This document shows positions 34,031 through 46,544 of a DNA stretch of 64,000 nt, in pieces; position 1 is the first letter of the stretch, and each line of letters starts with the position of its first letter. Made by a program: the position numbers and the translations under genes. Location: contig OY992540.1 in NCBI GenBank assembly GCA_963921195.1, positions 18,917,136-18,981,135 of the forward strand, in the 5' to 3' direction. This stretch comes from Pegoplata infirma. Its lineage: Eukaryota > Arthropoda > Insecta > Diptera > Anthomyiidae. Below the pieces are notes generated by a model. The model searched no databases, had not been told where the DNA came from, and saw only the letters and a program-made list of their open reading frames with translations.

Positions 34031-34544
34031 AAATTCAAATTTTTTTTGCTTAAACTTTTCATACAGCTTTAGACAATCTTTTATTTAAACTTAATTTGAG
34101 CCAATTCCAATCATTTTAACTTGTGGCGCTATTGGATCCAAAATTTTGGATTTTTGAAAAACTTTCACCACAATTTTAGATTTTCGAAAATGAAGAAATA
34201 TATTTTTTTGCAATAAATTATTTTACTTAATTTTGGCACGCTAAATACGAATATCAAAATTTTCTTAAATCGGCTAAGCAGCTTTCGAGATATCAACATT
34301 TTAAATTTGTCAAAAAAATTTTCAAAAATGGCGATTTTTTCCTTCGTTTAAGAACTTACAAAAAATAATCACAAGCTTTCATTTAAACTCAATTTAAACC
34401 AAATCCGACTATTTTAATCTATGGCATCCCTCGATCAAAGTTTAGATTTTTTGGTGAACATTTTCTAAAAAACCAAAATTTTTATCGAATATCGCCACGG
34501 GTTAAAATGATCGGATTTGTCTCAAATTAATTTTAAAAATGTAA
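34031..34544. repeat. Diverged internally repeated DNA
   Basis: Two related segments, with CTTTTATTTAAACTTAATTTGAG...GGCGCTATTGGATC near 34077 and CTTTCATTTAAACTCAATTTAAAC near 34373, suggest an old ~300-base duplication. Related in phrase to 31545-31890. No gene. Confidence 0.35.
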
Positions 34545-35170
34545 AAATGCTAAATTTGGCCTTGCCGAATGTTCCAAAATGTAAAAAAGAATATTTCAAT
34601 AAACTTTTATTGAAAAAAAAAAAATTGTGAAAAAAAATTTTATGAAAAAAAAAATTCCGCGAAAACAATTTTTTTGGGTAAAAAAATTGGTAAAAGAAAT
34701 TAATTTTGATAAAAAAGTTTTTGAAAATTTAAATTCCGCAGAAAAAATTTTTTGGCGAAAACCAAAATTCCGCGAAAAAAATGTTTGGGTAAAAAAATGT
34801 ATTTGTACTTGTTTAAATACCTTTCGGTATCCAATTCTGTTCACAAATCTCAACTGAACAGCTGAATTAAAGCATTTTGTATTTTTAGGTTATGTAGAAT
34901 ATAGAAAAATTTTCTAGGTGTCCGCATATTTTCGTTAATAACTTTTGAACCACTAAGCCAATATCGCTGAAATGCAATACCAAACTTCTCAAAGCAACAA
35001 CAAGCAAGTATGTTAAGTTACAGTTATACCTGTGCTATATCTGCATTTCAAAAGACAGACAGACGGACATCACTAGAATGACTTAGAATCGGTCATGGTT
35101 CAATATTATTTATACTTAATGTTGTCCTCGACCGATATTTCGATGCATTACACACGGATTGAGGGGTATA
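34545..35170 (-). mobile_element. mini-me/DINE-1-like element, old copy
   Basis: Terminal segment ATTTGGCCTTGCCGAATG (hairpin partly decayed), GAAAAAAA-rich body, TAATAACTTTTGAACCACTAAG, GACAGACAGACGGACATCACT and a decayed 5' end TGAGGGGTATACA. The A-rich body near 34610-34800 creates spurious open frames on both strands. Confidence 0.7.
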
Positions 35171-35927
35171 CAAATTTCGAAATCTGTTTTAATTTCATTC
35201 TTACTAATCACATTTTTTTAGTGTTTATTGTGTATTGCATTTTACTTTGTTAACTTCAAGTAGTAAATCAATATTTTCTTATAAAAAAAGAACACAACAA
35301 TAACATACCGGAGCCGACGATAGAAAGAAAACTTTTATTTATTGTTTTAGCTCTTGCTACTGCTACATCTTGGTAACTTTGAGATTTTTTACTTTAATCT
35401 TAAGTATTTAGCTTTTTATCATGCTAACGGTACCAGCTGTTTCGTTTAAAAGTCAACATTTAATATTATCAAAAGAATTTTTTTCTTCCTTCAAGAACTT
35501 GACTAAAATGAAATATAATTTATGTGCGAATTTAATATTTTGAATTTTAAATCATAAGAAAAATTTAAAGATGCCTTAAAATTATTTTTAGGAATGGGAT
35601 GTAGAGTTTTTAAGGAATTGCACTGGCAAATAAGGTAAAAAATTTTTTAACATTGGAATAAAAGAAAGGAAAAGAAATTTTTCATACAAAAAAAATATCA
35701 TAAAGATAATGATTTAGAAATGATTTTTCACAAAATGTTTAAGAAATTTTGGATTCTGAAATATTTTTCCATCTAGAAAATTTTCATATTTAATATTAAA
35801 TCTTAGTATTTTTTTCGTACTTAAAAGTTTGTCATAAAAAGCAATCAACATCAGAAAAATTTTATTCATACGCGGGCACAAGGGGAGGGAGCGGGAATTC
35901 CCACAACCCCCCTCCCAGGCCAAATTT
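35171..35927. other. Unassigned AT-rich DNA
   Basis: No gene. A G-rich/C-rich island at 35875-35920 (GGGGAGGGAGCGGG, then CCCACAACCCCCCTCCC) stands out, and resembles the C-rich block of a mini-me subfamily. Confidence 0.4.
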
Positions 35928-36543
35928 AACAAGTAAAAAGTTAAATTCGGCCTTGCCGAATATAGTGATACCCTCCACAATTTTAAAAAGATTATTGCAA
36001 ACAAATTTATTTAAAAGGAAATTACTTTTGAAAAAAAAAAAAAATTTAAAAAAAATTTCCGCGAGAAAAAATTTTGGTAAAAAAAAAATCCGCGATTTTT
36101 TTCTTTTTTTGTTAAAACATATGTTCGTACTTGTTTAAATACCATTTGGTGCTCAATTATGTTCACATATGTCAACCAGAAGCCGAATTAAAGCATTTTG
36201 TATTTTTAGGTTATGTTGAATGTACTGAAATTTTTGAGGTGTGCTTACATTTTCGTTCATAACTTTTGAACCGCTGAACCGATATCGCTCAAATGGAATA
36301 CCAAACTTCTCGGGAGAACTTCCAATATATTTGTTAAGTTTCAGTCATCTCTGTGCAATATTTTGTCCGCGAGAGCATTTTCCACAGACAGACAGACGGA
36401 CAGACGGACATCGCTAGAATGTCTTAAAATCGATCGGGCATCATGAATATATATACTTTATGGGGTCCCAGACCGATATTTCGATGAGTTACAAACGGAA
36501 TGACAAACTTATATATACCCTCTATCACTAAGTGGAGGGTATA
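35928..36543 (-). mobile_element. mini-me/DINE-1-like element, TTCGGC-hairpin subfamily
   Basis: Terminal AACAAGTAAAAAGTTAAATTCGG with perfect hairpin TTCGGCCTTGCCGAA, body and GACAGACAGACGGACAGACG tract, GATCGGGCATCATGAATATA, 5' end AAGTGGAGGGTATA. Almost identical in plan to 8243-8824 and 37461-38167. Confidence 0.8.
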
Positions 36544-37065
36544 AAAAAGAAAATAAAGAAAAATAGGAACAGTTAAAGAAAACGAAGAAAGAATGAAATT
36601 TTCCAACAAATTTTCCAAAGGAAAAAATTTTAAAATTCGAAAATTTTTCATAGAAAAAAATCTGAACATTTTTTTTAATGGAAAAATCTAAAAATATTTA
36701 TTGGGAAAATCAGAGAGTTTTAAACGGAAAAATGTGGCCAAATCAGAAATTTTCTTTACTGTATAGTTCATGTAGTGTTAAATAGTTCACAATTTTCCTT
36801 AAATGAAATTCCCTAAATCTTGGAAGAAATTCTTACCGCCAAAGAAATTTTCCCTAAATATATGAAAAAAAAATCCTTATATTTAAGAAATATCGCTCTT
36901 TTTTAGGTTTATAACGTAATTGACTTATTAACTTTTTCCCACTATTTTTCATAACTTGGAATTGATTTACTTTTTCTTCATGAAAATCTGAGACTTTTCT
37001 ATAGAAAAATGTCTCAGAATCTATGACTTTTTCAATGGGAAAAATGTCTTAGAATCTGATATTTT
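36544..37065. other. AT-rich DNA with weak GAAAAATnTCTnAGAATCT repeats
   Basis: No gene. Around 36985-37062 the phrase GAAAAATGTCTCAGAATCTATGAC recurs two or three times, the same unit as in the array at 38630-38965. The two stretches may be parts of one array split by the mini-me copies between them. Confidence 0.45.
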
Positions 37066-37460
37066 TATACCCTATAACCACAGTATGGGGGTATACTCCC
37101 TTTGTCATTCCGTTTGTAACGCATCAAAATATCGGTCGGGGACCCTATAAAGTATATATATTATTGATCCATGATCGATTCGAAGACATTCTATGAATGT
37201 CCGTCTGTCCGTCTGTCCGTCTGTCCGTCCGTCCGTCCGTCCGTCCGTCCGTCCATCAGTCTGTCTGTAGATAACACAATGCAGTCCAAAATAAAACAGC
37301 TAGACTTCTGAAGTTTGGCACAAATATGTCTCATGTTCATAGGCAGGTTAAGTTCGTGATTAAATTATTATTATTATTAAGTCCCCCATTGACCCCCCTC
37401 ACGCCCCCCCAAAACGCCCCTGACAATTTTTTTTTTTAATTTTTTTACCATTTTAAAGAA
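37066..37460 (+). mobile_element. mini-me/DINE-1-like element, C-rich subfamily, partial
   Basis: 5' end TATACCCTATAACCACAGTATG, GTTTGTAACGCATCAAAATAT, GATCGATTCGAAGACATTC, (GTCY)n at 37199-37269, CATGTTCATAGGCAGG, then a run of C blocks (37383-37424). It ends without a terminal hairpin where the next copy starts. Confidence 0.75.
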
Positions 37461-38167
<707 letters not shown>

Positions 38168-38600
38168 AAAAAGATTCAGCACAGCCGAATTTAACACTCT
38201 CACTTGTTTTTTAACATTTTTGAGTGTTAAAAATATTCGTCACAGCCGAATTTAACACACTTGTTTATTTTATATATATGTATATATTTGGCACAAATAT
38301 GTCTCATGTTCATAGGCAGGATAAGTTCGTGAATGGGCAAAATCGGGCCAGGGGGCAAAAAGTTGCCCCTTTAAGAACTGAACCAACCTCTGAAAAAATA
38401 CACTTTTTTATATGTATTTTTGTTAAATAAATGAAACATTTGGTATATTTATCGTAATAGGAAGCAGCCCCCTACTGTCCCCCACTGACCCCGTCACCCC
38501 CCCCCCCACCCAAAAAAAAAACCCCTAACAAAAGTTTTTTTTTACATTTTGGAGGGTATAAAAGATTCGAATTTAACACTCTCACTTGTTTTTTTTTTAC
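38168..38600 (+). mobile_element. mini-me/DINE-1-like terminal pieces, C-rich subfamily
   Basis: Two terminal pieces with GCACAGCCGAATTTAACAC...CACTTG (38176-38210, 38243-38270), then a body piece from GGCACAAATATGTCTCATGTT (38291) through a C-rich block (38469-38511) to GAATTTAACACTCTCACTTG (38571-38590). Several short rearranged copies appear to be joined. Confidence 0.6.
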
Positions 38601-38629
38601 AATATATGACTCATAATCATACAAATTTT

Positions 38630-38965
38630 TCTGAATCTGATATTTTTTCTGTACAAAAATGTCTTAGAATCTGAGACTTTTTCTATACGAAAAATATCTC
38701 AGAATCTGAGACTTTTTCTATACGAAAAATGGCTTAGAGTTTGAAATTTTTTTCTATACGTAAAATGTCACAGAATCTGAGACTTTTCCACACAAAATTT
38801 TTTTTCAAAATTTGAGACTTTTTTTATTAGAAAATTATCTCAGAATCTGAGACTTTTTCCATACGAAAAATGTCTTAGAATCTGAGATTTTTCTATACGA
38901 TCTGAGACTTTCTATACGAAAAATGTCTCAAAATCGGAGACTGAGACTACGCGAAAAATATCTTA
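38630..38965. repeat. ~45-base tandem array, AATCTGAGACTTTTTCTATACG
   Basis: About eight diverged units of GAAAAATGTCTCAG / AATCTGAGACTTTTTCTATAC. Each unit contains a short palindrome around AGAATCTGAGACT. Related units occur near 36985-37062. Confidence 0.8.
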
Positions 38966-39043
38966 AAAATAAAAGGGATTTTCCGTTAAGTCTCATTTAT
39001 TGGCATTCCAGGGCCGTGCCAAATGTGCCCTAATGGTTAAAGC

Positions 39044-39148
39044 GGTACTATTTGTTAAAACGGTACTACTACAGTATGGGGGATATACTCACTTTGTCAT
39101 TCCATGTGTAACGCATCGAATTATCGGTCTAGGACCCCATAAAGTATA
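39044..39148 (+). mobile_element. mini-me/DINE-1-like 5' fragment
   Basis: GTACTACTACAGTATGGGGGATATACTC, GTAACGCATCGAATTATCGG and CCCCATAAAGTATA match the 5' part of other copies. It is cut where a foldback element begins; the continuation is not found right of 44826. Confidence 0.6.
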
Positions 39149-39460
39149 TGGGGCATTCCATGTGAAATCGGACACTTTGAAATTTTTTTTTTTTAGATTT
39201 TCCCAATTTATTTACAGTTTTTAGTACCCTTCATATTTTTTTGATGACCCGTTCAAAAGATATCGAATTTTTAAAAATTAGTAGTTTGTTCCTTTACTCA
39301 AACTTCTTTTACTCATAACTTCTTCAATAATGGTCCAAATTGTACTTTTTAAAAAAAATCCCAAAAAATTCTTAAAAGCGCTCTAGTGTGCGATTTTCAA
39401 GTTTTTAAATTTAAATCTCAAAATGTTTGTACTCTTCGATTTTTTTGAAATTTTTATACC

Positions 39461-40712
39461 TCCACTCTAGTGATAGAGGGTATATATAAGTTTGTCATTC
39501 CGTTTGTAACACATCGAAATATTGGTCTAGGACCCCATAAAGTATATATATTCATGATCCTTGATCGATTTTAAGTCGATCTAGCGATGTCCGTCCGTCC
39601 GTCCGTCCGTCCGTCCGTCTGTCTGTCTGTCCGTTGAAAACACGCTAACTTTTGAAAGACTTTATGGAGGCTCCTGAAGTTTGACATATATGTTGGGTAT
39701 TTACCGGGTCAGGTTGGTATTGCAATCCAGCCAAATCGGTCCAGTGGTTCAAAAGTTATGAGCAAAAGAGTAAATTTCGGGAAGGGAATTTTGCGAACTT
39801 TCGAGATTAAAACCACTCTAACTTTCGAAAGACAATTCTGAGGGTGCTGAAACGTGTTACATATCTTTGTCGTTCCCCAAGTCTATTTGGTTTTGAATTT
39901 CAGCAAAATCGGTTCAGTGGTTCAAAAGTTATAAGCAAGGCTCTGAATTTCAGATTTTTTCACCTTAAACAGTTGAAAACTCGTTAAACAAGTTTTAACA
40001 AGCATGGTGAAATACCAGTTTTTTTTTAACTTGTTGTTGTTTGTTTTGGGTGCAGTTTAGTTGTTAGACAAGTAAATATTTGTTATTGTTTTTGTTTTTG
40101 TAACTGTATGTAACGGTGTATAGTAAGTGTTATTGGAAAAAAATCAAATATTAGTTTGCTTTTGGTTTTTAAAGACGAGGATGGTAAAAAAAAATGAGGG
40201 AAATATGTGAAATTTATTTTTTTAACATATACGTATAGGTATAAAACAACAAAAATATTTTACAAAGTAATTTTGTTACTCAAACAAATAGTACACTAAA
40301 AAAAATATTTACACTCAAAAAAATTTTACACTCAAAAAAAAATGTTTTTTTTTAATTTTTAATTTAATTATTTCTTTTTAATGAAATTCACACTCAAAAA
40401 AATGTTGACAGTCAAAAACATTTTACACTCACAAAAAAAATTTTACTCAAAATAATATATTTCTAATAAATATTTACACTCAAAAAAATTTTACACTCAA
40501 AAAAAAAATTTTTTTTTTAATTTTTAATTTAATTATTTTTTTTTTTAATGAAATTCACACTAAAAAAAATTTTACACTCACAAAAAAATTTTACTCAAAA
40601 TAATATATTTCTAATAAAAATTTGTAATGCATTTTTAGAAAATTACTATCAGATAACATTGTGGAGGGTATTCATAGATTCGACCAAGTCGAATTTAATT
40701 TTTCTACTTGTT
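39461..40712 (+). mobile_element. mini-me/DINE-1-like element, type I, most complete copy
   Basis: Runs from TATACCTCCACTCTAGTGATAG through GTAACACATCGAAATATTGG, (GTCY)n at 39588-39633, and two modules CGGTCCAGTGGTTCAAAAGTTAT and CGGTTCAGTGGTTCAAAAG. It continues into an array of ACACTCAAAAAAATTTT subrepeats (40290-40600) and ends with the perfect hairpin TTCGACCAAGTCGAA (40679-40693) and CTACTTG. It interrupts copy B between GAAATTTT and TTTTGTCTAAAACTTC without a clear duplication, as expected for Helitron/Helentron insertion. Confidence 0.8.
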
Positions 40713-41790
40713 TTGTCTAAAACTTCTATCGATTCTACAAACTTTTTGCCCAGGAGGATCGTGGGATAGCGATTATTACTATTTTTTTAAATTTTTTTAA
40801 AAAAAAAATTTATTGTAATTTTCCAATCTTAAAATCATTTCTACTGATCCAATTGTGCGTCATAGATGGGTCATTTATAAGACCGACCCCCATTAATTTT
40901 TACGTCTTAACATTTCTTTGGAACAAACTAATACCCTATCTCCAATTTCTAAGGGGGCTCCCACACAAAACGACATTTTTTTAAATTTGCTCCAACCGCT
41001 CTAACTGCCCTAATATTGCCCTTAGAGCAACAAATTGTAAAACCGACCCACAATATTTTTTTAGTTCAAACATTTTCTTTGAACACACCTACCCTCTATC
41101 TTTAACTGTTAAGGCGGTCCCCATACAATTTTTTTTATTTTTTGTAAATTTGTTTTATTTAATCAGCTTCTACCGGTCCAATGGTGCGTCCGAGAGGGGT
41201 CCTTAGTGAGACCGACCCCCATTTATTTTTACCCTACAACATTTTTTCAGAACATACCTACGCCCTATCTCCACTTCTAAGTAGGCTCCCATACAAACAA
41301 CAGTTGGAGCAAATTTTATAAAAATGTAATTTTGTATGGGAGCCTACTTAGGGATTGGAGATAGGGCGTAGGTATGTTTCACAAAAATGTTGTAGGGTAA
41401 AAATAAATGGGGGTCGGTCTCACTAATGACTCCTCTCGGACGCACCATTGGACCGGTAGAAGCTGATTAAATAAAACAAATTTACAAAAAATTAAAAAAA
41501 TTGTATGGGGACCGCTTTAACAATTAGAGATAGAGGGTAGGTGTGTTCAGAGAAAATGTTTGGACTAAAAAAATATTGTAGGTCGGCCATACATTTCGTT
41601 GCTCTAAGGGCACTTTTAGGGCAGTTAGAGCGGTTGGAGCAAATTTTAAAAATTGTCGTTTTGTGTGGGAGCCCCCTTAGAAATTGGAGATAGGGTATTA
41701 ATTTGTTCCAAAGAAATTTTAAAGCGTAAAAATTAATGGCATCGGTCTTATAAATGACCCCTCTATGACGCACCATTGCACACAGGGCCA

Positions 41791-42330
41791 GCATGATCCA
41801 ATTCCGGCCAAAAGTCTTTATCGTTGTTGGATCCGTCTGAAAATGTGCTTCTAGAGGAATTCGAGGTCGCTGATTTCAAAATTTAGCTAAAAACAAAAAA
41901 AATCAAAATGGCGGATCCAATATGGCGGACAATTTTTTTTAAAAATTGTCCGATTGAACTCAAATTTTGTCGTATGTGGGTCTTGGATTTACTGAATAAG
42001 AATTGTTACTCCGAATTTTGAAAAACAAAATGGCGGACTAAATATGCTTCTTAAAGTTTAAAAAATGATCCAACTCCGGCCAAAAGTCTTTATCGTTGTT
42101 GGATCCGGCTGAAAATGTGCTTCTAGAGTATTTCGGGGTCGCTGATTTCAAAATTTAACTAAAAACATAAAATATCAAAATGGCACATCCAATATGGCGG
42201 ACAAATATTTTTAATAATTGTCCGATTTAACTCAATTTTTTTTTTTTAAGGGGGTCATGGAGTTACTGCATCAGAATTACTGGCGTGAATTTTGAAAAAC
42301 AAAATGGCGGACTAAATACGCTTAGTATTT
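41791..42330. repeat. ~265-base direct repeat
   Basis: ATGATCCAA[T/C]TCCGGCCAAAAG starts at 41792 and again at 42066. Both units run through TTGTTGGATCCG, TGTGCTTCTAGAG, GGTCGCTGATTTCAAAATTTA, CCAATATGGCGGACAA and AAAACAAAATGGCGGACTAA. They are about 90% alike by eye. Confidence 0.8.
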
Positions 42331-42360
42331 TTATCGGCGCATGCCATATTCTGTTTTGTT

Positions 42361-42487
42361 ATTAAGGGTTTGTGATTGAAGAAGAAAACATTGTATTTCT
42401 AAAGATTATTTTTAATGTGGATTTATTCCACAATAAAAATAATCTTTAGAAATACAATGTTTTCTTCTTCAATCACAAACCCTTAAT
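42361..42487. repeat. 127-base near-perfect hairpin
   Basis: ATTAAGGGTTTGTGATTGAA at the left pairs exactly with the right end, and the stem of ~55 bases has perhaps one mismatch. It is flanked by near-direct repeats AATACGCTTAGTA (42317) and AATATGCTTAGTAA (42485), so the inserted unit may be larger than the stem. Confidence 0.8.
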
Positions 42488-43664
42488 ATGCTTAGTAAAG
42501 TTTGTTACAAGTAATTAAAAAACAGTTATATTCCTTTTCTTTTTTGAAGTTAGCTGAAAGTGTGACGTAGTAAATTTCCGGGTCTGTTATCTTAAAATCG
42601 AACTGATAAAATTCAATATGGCGGAAACAATATCGCGGCTAGATTTTTTAACTTTGTCTGATCTAACTGAAAATTAGTTTTAAGAGTATTAAGAGTGTCT
42701 GCAGTTAAATCTACTCACGTATATTTTTTTATATGAATATGGAAATGGTGTAAATGACTTACTTCGTTTCAGAAAAGCTTTTGGAAATGGTGACGACAAA
42801 TTATTCACTTTTTTTCTTTATTTTGGAAATTCAAAAAAAAATCTTTGAATTTAATTGGAAATGGTGTAACTGATATTTTCCATAATTCTACAAAAAAACT
42901 AGAAATGTAGATAATTTTTTTCCTACACTTAAGGCACTCTCTGTCGATAAAAAAAACTAGTCAAGCCGTAAAACATTATTTTGGGTTAAAGTATTTTTTT
43001 AAAAACAAATCTCGGACCACTGCATATATAGCTGTAATTTCGCCATTTATCATTTCGAGCAAGTTTGGGCAACTTTTTTCGAAAGATATGGATCCATTCT
43101 ATATCAAAAAAAATATAAACCGATTGTATCGAACTGAGGATCGCTGAGGATTTTTTCGGCGCGAGGTAAATATCTAAAAAATTATAACTTTTTTCACAAA
43201 AAACGTGAATTGCTGCGAGGCAAATGAGTTATATTTGTCCATGTTATTTTCGTTACAATGGCTTATATATAAGGTTGAACCACGCAAACAAAAAGTTAAA
43301 CATTAGCAATAGAAGTTTGGAAAAAAAATTAAAAAATTACCTAAACTTTTAAAAAATTTTTACCAACTTTTTTAACTTTGAAGACCTGTCAAAGGAAAGG
43401 GTGTAATTGGATCATAAAGATAAGTTCAGAAAACCTGCTTCTATATATGCCCAACAAACTGGTAAACATTTTTTTGAGAATTTACAAATAAGGACTCTTG
43501 GCCGGAAATCGATCTGTCTGGCCCTCTGTGCATTGGAGCAGTAGAAATGATTTTAAGATTGGAAAATTACAATAAATTTTTTTTTTAAAAAAAATTTAAA
43601 AAAATAGTAATAATCGTTATCCCACGATCCTCCTGGGCAAAAAATTTTGTAGAATCGATAGAAG

Positions 43665-44450
43665 CCCAGGCAGAAAAATACAAACGTTTGTCGCTTGTTA
43701 CTGGGAAAGCATCACAGTTTAGTACTCTCCCAGCGTCCAAAATGATAACCACAGTAAACGGTATGCCGTTGCTATTTTAAAGCGCTTTTAAAACAAAAAA
43801 TATGGTACTATTATAGCACTTTTAGAGCAAAAAAATGGGACGTATCTAAATTCTTTACATAAGTCTATAAGACATAACTTTTTTTGGTGTTTATTTGAAT
43901 AAAGAAATTTATTTAATTAGGATAAAAAATTTATTGACTCATTTATTAGGATAAAAATTTTTTAACAAACTTTGAACAATTCTCTAAGTCCCGGAAAAAA
44001 ATTGTTTGCAGTTTTCTTTGCGTTTTGGAATAAAAAATTCGTTAAAATGCTTTTAGGAACAAATTTGGAAAAGTCCCGAAAAAAGTGGTGTATTGAACCG
44101 AAACGGGTATGTATCCGGAGTTTAAGGGTGATATATCCGGAGTTTAAGACACTTCCTCACGAAAGAAACAGGTGTTTTTATATAAAAGGTGTCAAATTTG
44201 TAATATGTAGGTCATTGTGTATAAGTGACATATCACGAGAACTATCAAGGATCCTGCAGGAAAATAAAAAATATTCCAATTGTTATGAAAATTAACAAAT
44301 TTTAATAAAAAGTTTATACTTTGAACGGATTTAAATATAAAAACAAAGCGCTTGGAAAGCACTTTTTCGAATTTATACTACCTTCTACACAAAAAATAAA
44401 GTACTTTGCCGATACTTTTTCTTTGGAACGGTTGGCAGTTTCTGCCTGGG
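43665..44450. mobile_element. CCC[A/T]GC-family element
   Basis: Perfect 12-base ends CCCAGGCAGAAA / TTTCTGCCTGGG. The empty site CGATAGAAGTTTTT is known from sister copies of the host element, which shows an AG duplication (43663-43664, 44451-44452). The 786-base interior contains no significant frame. Confidence 0.7.
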
Positions 44451-44826
44451 AGTTTTATGAAAAAATCGAAGAGTACAAACATTTTCAAAAATGAGATTTA
44501 AATTTAAAAACTTAAAAATCGCATAGTAGAGCGCTTTCAAGAATTTTTTGGGATTTTTTTTTTTTTTAGAAGTGCGCAAAAAAACAAAAATTTTGAAAAA
44601 AAAAATTTAAATTTGGACCATTATTGAAGAAGTTATGAAGAAAAGAATTTTGAGTAAAGGAACAAACTCCCAATTTTTAAAAATTCGATATCTTTTGAAC
44701 GGGTCATCAAAAAAATCTGAAAATTTACCACGAAGGAGTTTTCGAAGACTACTAAAAACTGTAAGCAAATTGGGAAAATCTAAAAAAAAAAATTTCAAAA
44801 TTTCCGATTTCACATGGAATGCCCCA

Positions 44827-46029
44827 AATACTTTCAATAAATATCTTTATAAATTACTGTAAACCTTTGTTATCATAAAGAATAAAACCATTTAAAATTT
44901 AGTTTTACAAAAGTCAATATCCTTGTCATTCATGGGTTATGGTTTGACCATAACTCTTCTTTCTTAAGTGTCATAGAAATAATTATAAATGGTTTTTAAA
45001 TATAGTATTTATAATGTAGATTTATATTTACTATGCTTTATAATTTTGAATATAACAAACACTGAAAGAAAAAAGGATTATTTAATTCAAAAAAAAATTT
45101 AAAATAAAAATGTTTATGTGTCTATGAAATTATAGTTGAAATTAAAATTATATTTTGTTAAAACTTAAATCCAAAAGAAAATATTATTTTCTTATAACCT
45201 TATAATTTCTTTCAGTGCACAATTATGTTTGCACCCAAGAGAGTGTGGTTTTGATAGGGTTAAAATGAAATTGTTTTTTTTTTTTGTGTTGTTAGTTTTT
45301 GAATCCCATTTCACATTCATTTCAATTTGAATGCTGAAAACGGAAAATACCACAGCATTTAAATTTAAATGTTACAAAGGATTAAAATGACCACAAAGTA
45401 AATTGTTGAAAATGTACAATTTTTGTATGAATGCTGTTTTTATTTTACTTTTTTTGTTGTTTTTTTTTATAGTACCTACATCCATATATATTTATTTCAT
45501 TACGCTTTATGCAAGGATTGAAATAAAAAAATTAAAGTATTTATTGCAGGCATTGATGCAGTCAGTCAGTTTGTCAGTGTGAGTGTGTGTGTGTGTGTAG
45601 GCATGTTTATAGGGCAAATAAATTCCACTATAAATAAATATTAATGTTGATGGAAGTTGAAGGTGGCACAAGAGCTACTACTTGTACTACTACTGGTGCA
45701 GGTGGTGCTGGCAGTGGTTAAGTTGATGGTGCAATTTTACATAAATATATATTTATAGGAACAGGTAGGATTAAAGAAAAAGCACTTTAATCATAAAAGA
45801 TTATAGGTTTTAATATGATTTTACTTCAGTATTTATCACTACTTTATTATACGGTGCGTATTATTAATTATATTATATATACTAATGTACATTAAGAGTA
45901 CGCACCGTAGTCCAAAGCAATTAATATGACCAAGGCGAGGTTGTTTTTGCGAATGAGTGTTTTCTCCCTTTAGTTATAGAACAGCATAAACCAAATATAG
46001 TATTAACAAATCAAATTATTTGCTTTAAA
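44827..46029. other. Unassigned AT-rich DNA with one short hairpin
   Basis: No gene. A (GT)n tract lies at 45579-45598. A palindrome at 45850-45909, TACGGTGCGTA / TACGCACCGTA with a 38-base AT spacer, could be a minimal MITE. Part of the stretch around 45600-45740 looks like ordinary unique intron DNA. Confidence 0.4.
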
Positions 46030-46290
46030 ATGTCATTCTGTAAAAAAAATCTAAAATTTTTCCTGAAGAAAATTCTCTGATTTTTCCTATAAAAAAATTT
46101 ATAGACTTATAAATTTCTGGTACATTTCTTCAGAATTTTCATATTAAAAATTCGAAGATTTTTCCTATAAAAAATTCTCAGAATTTTTCTATAGAAAATT
46201 TATCATTGTTTTCCTATAGAAAAATTCTCAAAGTTTTCTTATTGAAAAACTCACAAATTCTAAGAGATTTTTCCTTTTCTCTATTTCCCT
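46030..46290. repeat. TTTTTCCTATAGAAAATTCTCA diverged tandem repeat
   Basis: About seven loose copies of a ~35-base unit alternating TTTTTCCTATA[G/A]AAAA and TTCTCAGA. Confidence 0.6.
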
Positions 46291-46544
46291 TTTTATTTTC
46301 ACCTTTTTTTCTTTTAGATTCGGTTTGGGGGTAGGTGGGGAATTTCCTATTTTCACCTCCGTGGATCCGCGCTTAAAAGTTTTACTAAAACAAAAATTTC
46401 GAGTAAAAATAAATTTTGAGAAATAAGTGTTCCATTAGGTTTCCTAGTCCATTCCATTTTGTTCCCCGTTCTATTTCCTTTCGTTCCGAGTTCCATTTCA
46501 TTTCGTTCCAATTATTTCCTTATTTCGTTCATAAGTGTAGTTGA

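Larger units (their letters stand above)
41779..43530. mobile_element. DNA element with CACA..GGGCCAG ends
   Basis: Ends CACACAGGGCCAG and CTGGCCCTCTGTG, flanked by CATTG on both sides (41774-41778, 43531-43535). The empty site is seen in sister copies (CACCATTGGAGCAG). Interior: a 265-base direct repeat with the phrase AAAATGGCGGATCCAATATGG, a perfect 127-base hairpin, and unrecognised AT-rich DNA. A 5-base duplication with CAC ends recalls Transib, but CAGGGCC-type ends recall hAT; the assignment stays open. No coding frame. Confidence 0.65.
39149..44826. mobile_element. TRGGGCATTCC-family foldback element, copy B, with three nested insertions
   Basis: Left end TGGGGCATTCCATGTGAAAT, right end TCACATGGAATGCCCCA. 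Outer arms (39149-39450 and 44451-44826) are complementary. The inner modules TCTACTG[C/A]TCCAATGGTGCGTC, GACCGACCCCCATTAATTTT, AACTAATACCCTATCTCCAATT and CTTCTACCGGTCCAATGGTGCG appear once in each direction around a centre near 41310, where AACAGTTGGAGCAAATTTTA is the loop side. After subtracting insertions at 39461-40712, 41779-43530 and 43665-44450 the element is about 1.9 kb. TA precedes the left end but AA follows the right end. Confidence 0.75.

Noticed and set aside
45650..45740. Possible small exon with Gly/Ala/Thr codons (GGTGCAGGTGGTGCTGGCAG)
   Set aside because: No convincing splice borders and no protein resemblance; likely simple trinucleotide-like intron sequence.
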